The notes below the pieces were generated by a model, which made no database searches, was not told where the DNA came from, and was given only the letters and a program-made list of their open reading frames with translations. A program made the translations under genes and the position numbers. Below are positions 43,277 through 44,181 of a DNA stretch of 44,181 nt, one piece after another; the stretch's first letter is position 1, and every line of letters starts with the position of its first letter. The stretch is from Gnetum montanum (lineage: Eukaryota > Streptophyta > Gnetopsida > Gnetales > Gnetaceae). The stretch spans positions 168,036 to 212,216 of the forward strand of contig MNCI01005887.1 in the NCBI GenBank assembly GCA_015680685.1, in the 5' to 3' direction.

Positions 43277-43640
43277 AACGTATACGCCCAGCATCAACAA
43301 CGTATACGCCCAGTGTATACGCTCGACATCCCCATCGTATACGCCCAGCAGACATCCAACTTACATGCCCAATGTACATGCCTCGTCTGTACGCTCGGCA
43401 CCACAGATGCACACGCTCGACGATGAAGTCTCAATGACAGAATGGAGACAACATTGAAGAGCAAGAATTGAAGTAAGTCGGCAGCCGTCAACGTATACGC
43501 CCGGCGTATACGCCCAGCCATTGTCGGCGTGTATGCCTAGCGTCCATGGCATCTCCACCCAAGTTCACACGCCCAGCACGTCCAGCATATACGCCCAGCG
43601 TGTACGCCGGCCTGATGTAGCGTATACGCCCCACATATAC
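43277..43640. repeat. Interspersed array of about 13-bp TATACGCCCAGC words
   Basis: At least eight close copies of gtatacgccca and about as many variants (tgtacgctcgg, cacacgcccagc, catatacgcccagc), irregularly spaced in direct orientation. They lie upstream of the TATA box at 43734, in what should be U3. Confidence 0.85.
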
Positions 43641-43733
43641 GCATAGTAGATGTAATATGTTGTATATTTGTAAATTGTATGCACCCGGTCAACGCGCCAC
43701 GTGTCTCCTAACCCGAGTCTAGCGTAACAACCG

Positions 43734-43747
43734 GTATAAAAACCCCA
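43734..43747 (+). promoter_or_regulatory. TATA region of the young LTR
   Basis: ggtataaaaacccc with a CACGTG G-box about 35 bp upstream. Transcription would start near 43770, beginning the R region. Confidence 0.6.
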
Positions 43748-44181
43748 CTTTTCCACTTCACCCAGGTCGGTCAGCAAAAATCCCAGAGCACACCAGAGAC
43801 ATTTATGCTGCGCACTAGAGCTGAAACCCTCTTATGCTGGAAAGCCCTATACGTCGTGCACAGTCTCTATGCTCCGCCTACTGTGCAAGCCCGCCGAGCC
43901 ATCCCTGCACCCACCGGGGCTTTTCATCTGCCTTGTGCTTCGCCACAATTGTGTTAGACCGGTGCACTGTATTTTCATTCTATAATATCATTGTTACATT
44001 TGCTGTATAAGATTGTTTACAGTTTTACGTCAATTTGGCCCACGCATTCTGTTTACGCCCATTTACGCTTACGCTCCGTTTGCATCTATTTTATGCTGTT
44101 TACGCTTCGTGTACACCCGTTACGTCGTTTATACATAACCCGGCGTATAATGCTTCAGTGTACGTTCGGGGAAATCCTTGT

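Larger units (their letters stand above)
43135..44181 (+). repeat. Young CpG-rich LTR inserted in the orphan LTR, runs off the window
   Basis: Begins TGAAACACCACAAAATTTCG exactly where homology to the element 2-type LTR stops. The composition is sharply different: CpG-rich, with many intact cgtatacgccc words. It has a promoter with CACGTG (near 43699) and ggtataaaaacccc (43734-43747). No internal start or primer site is reached by 44181, so the LTR exceeds 1 kb or the edge lies just beyond. Family unknown; a plus-strand gypsy or copia element are both possible. Confidence 0.7.

Noticed and set aside
43277-43640. CRISPR array
   Set aside because: Short irregular words without constant spacers, in a eukaryotic LTR.
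1-44181. Repeat-induced point mutation as the cause of C-to-T decay
   Set aside because: That process is fungal; the host gene and the LINE and SINE families are plant-like, where methylation gives the same signature.

Overview
This window is nuclear DNA from a vascular plant, most likely a large, repeat-rich genome. The one recognisable host gene encodes a GLUTAMINE DUMPER-like protein (6833-7228, +), a family known from vascular plants. Nearly everything else is old retrotransposon sequence: Ty3/gypsy elements primed by tRNA-Asp, a small element primed by initiator tRNA-Met, Copia fragments, RTE-type and L1-type LINEs, and tRNA-derived SINEs. A conifer or other gymnosperm would fit the age and decay of the elements, but the sequence does not settle the species.

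Layout. 1-5658: the 5' part (minus strand) of gypsy element 1, with gag, RNase H, integrase, primer binding site and LTR, but protease and reverse transcriptase deleted. 5659-9016: host DNA with the GLUTAMINE DUMPER-like gene. 9022-17440: gypsy element 2 (minus), with both LTRs and a near-perfect 5-bp target duplication. 17446-19468: an RTE LINE tail and a probable Copia gag remnant. 19474-30351: gypsy element 3 (minus), both LTRs, perfect target duplication AATGG, and a 914-N gap in the right LTR. 30357-31800: unassigned sequence and a Copia protease fragment. 31800-33090: RTE LINE remnant (+) split by a SINE with a 15-bp duplication. 33530-41200: L1-type LINE (+) split by a 3.9-kb non-autonomous LTR element (36225-40109, duplication TTAAT). 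41635-42455: three SINE-like copies. 42506-43134: an orphan LTR related to element 2, cut exactly at 43134/43135 by a CpG-rich, younger LTR that runs off the window.

The most interesting system is the shared plan of elements 2 and 3. Both lack reverse transcriptase, RNase H and most or all of integrase. Both keep gag, then an AT-rich spacer, then a large extra gene (here 'ORF X') in the env-like position before the 3' LTR. ORF X begins with a domain resembling the 'putative plant transposon protein' family and continues as a long predicted coiled coil. About 475 bp upstream of its ATG, in both elements, lies a promoter-like module: two or three GATATC palindromes, in most cases 14 bp apart, next to TATAAATA. 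The same module occurs in U3 of the element 3 LTRs and of the orphan LTR. This suggests that the family carries an internal copy of its LTR promoter that drives the extra gene separately. In element 2, ORF X is a single uninterrupted frame of 945 codons, broken only by 20 nonsense substitutions and with no frameshift.

Elements 1, 2 and 3 also repeat a polypurine-tract-like sequence (about TTAGTCATGGGGGA) at the end of pol, in the ORF X leader and at the true 3' PPT, which could mean several plus-strand priming sites. All calls come from reading the sequence by eye; no search was run.
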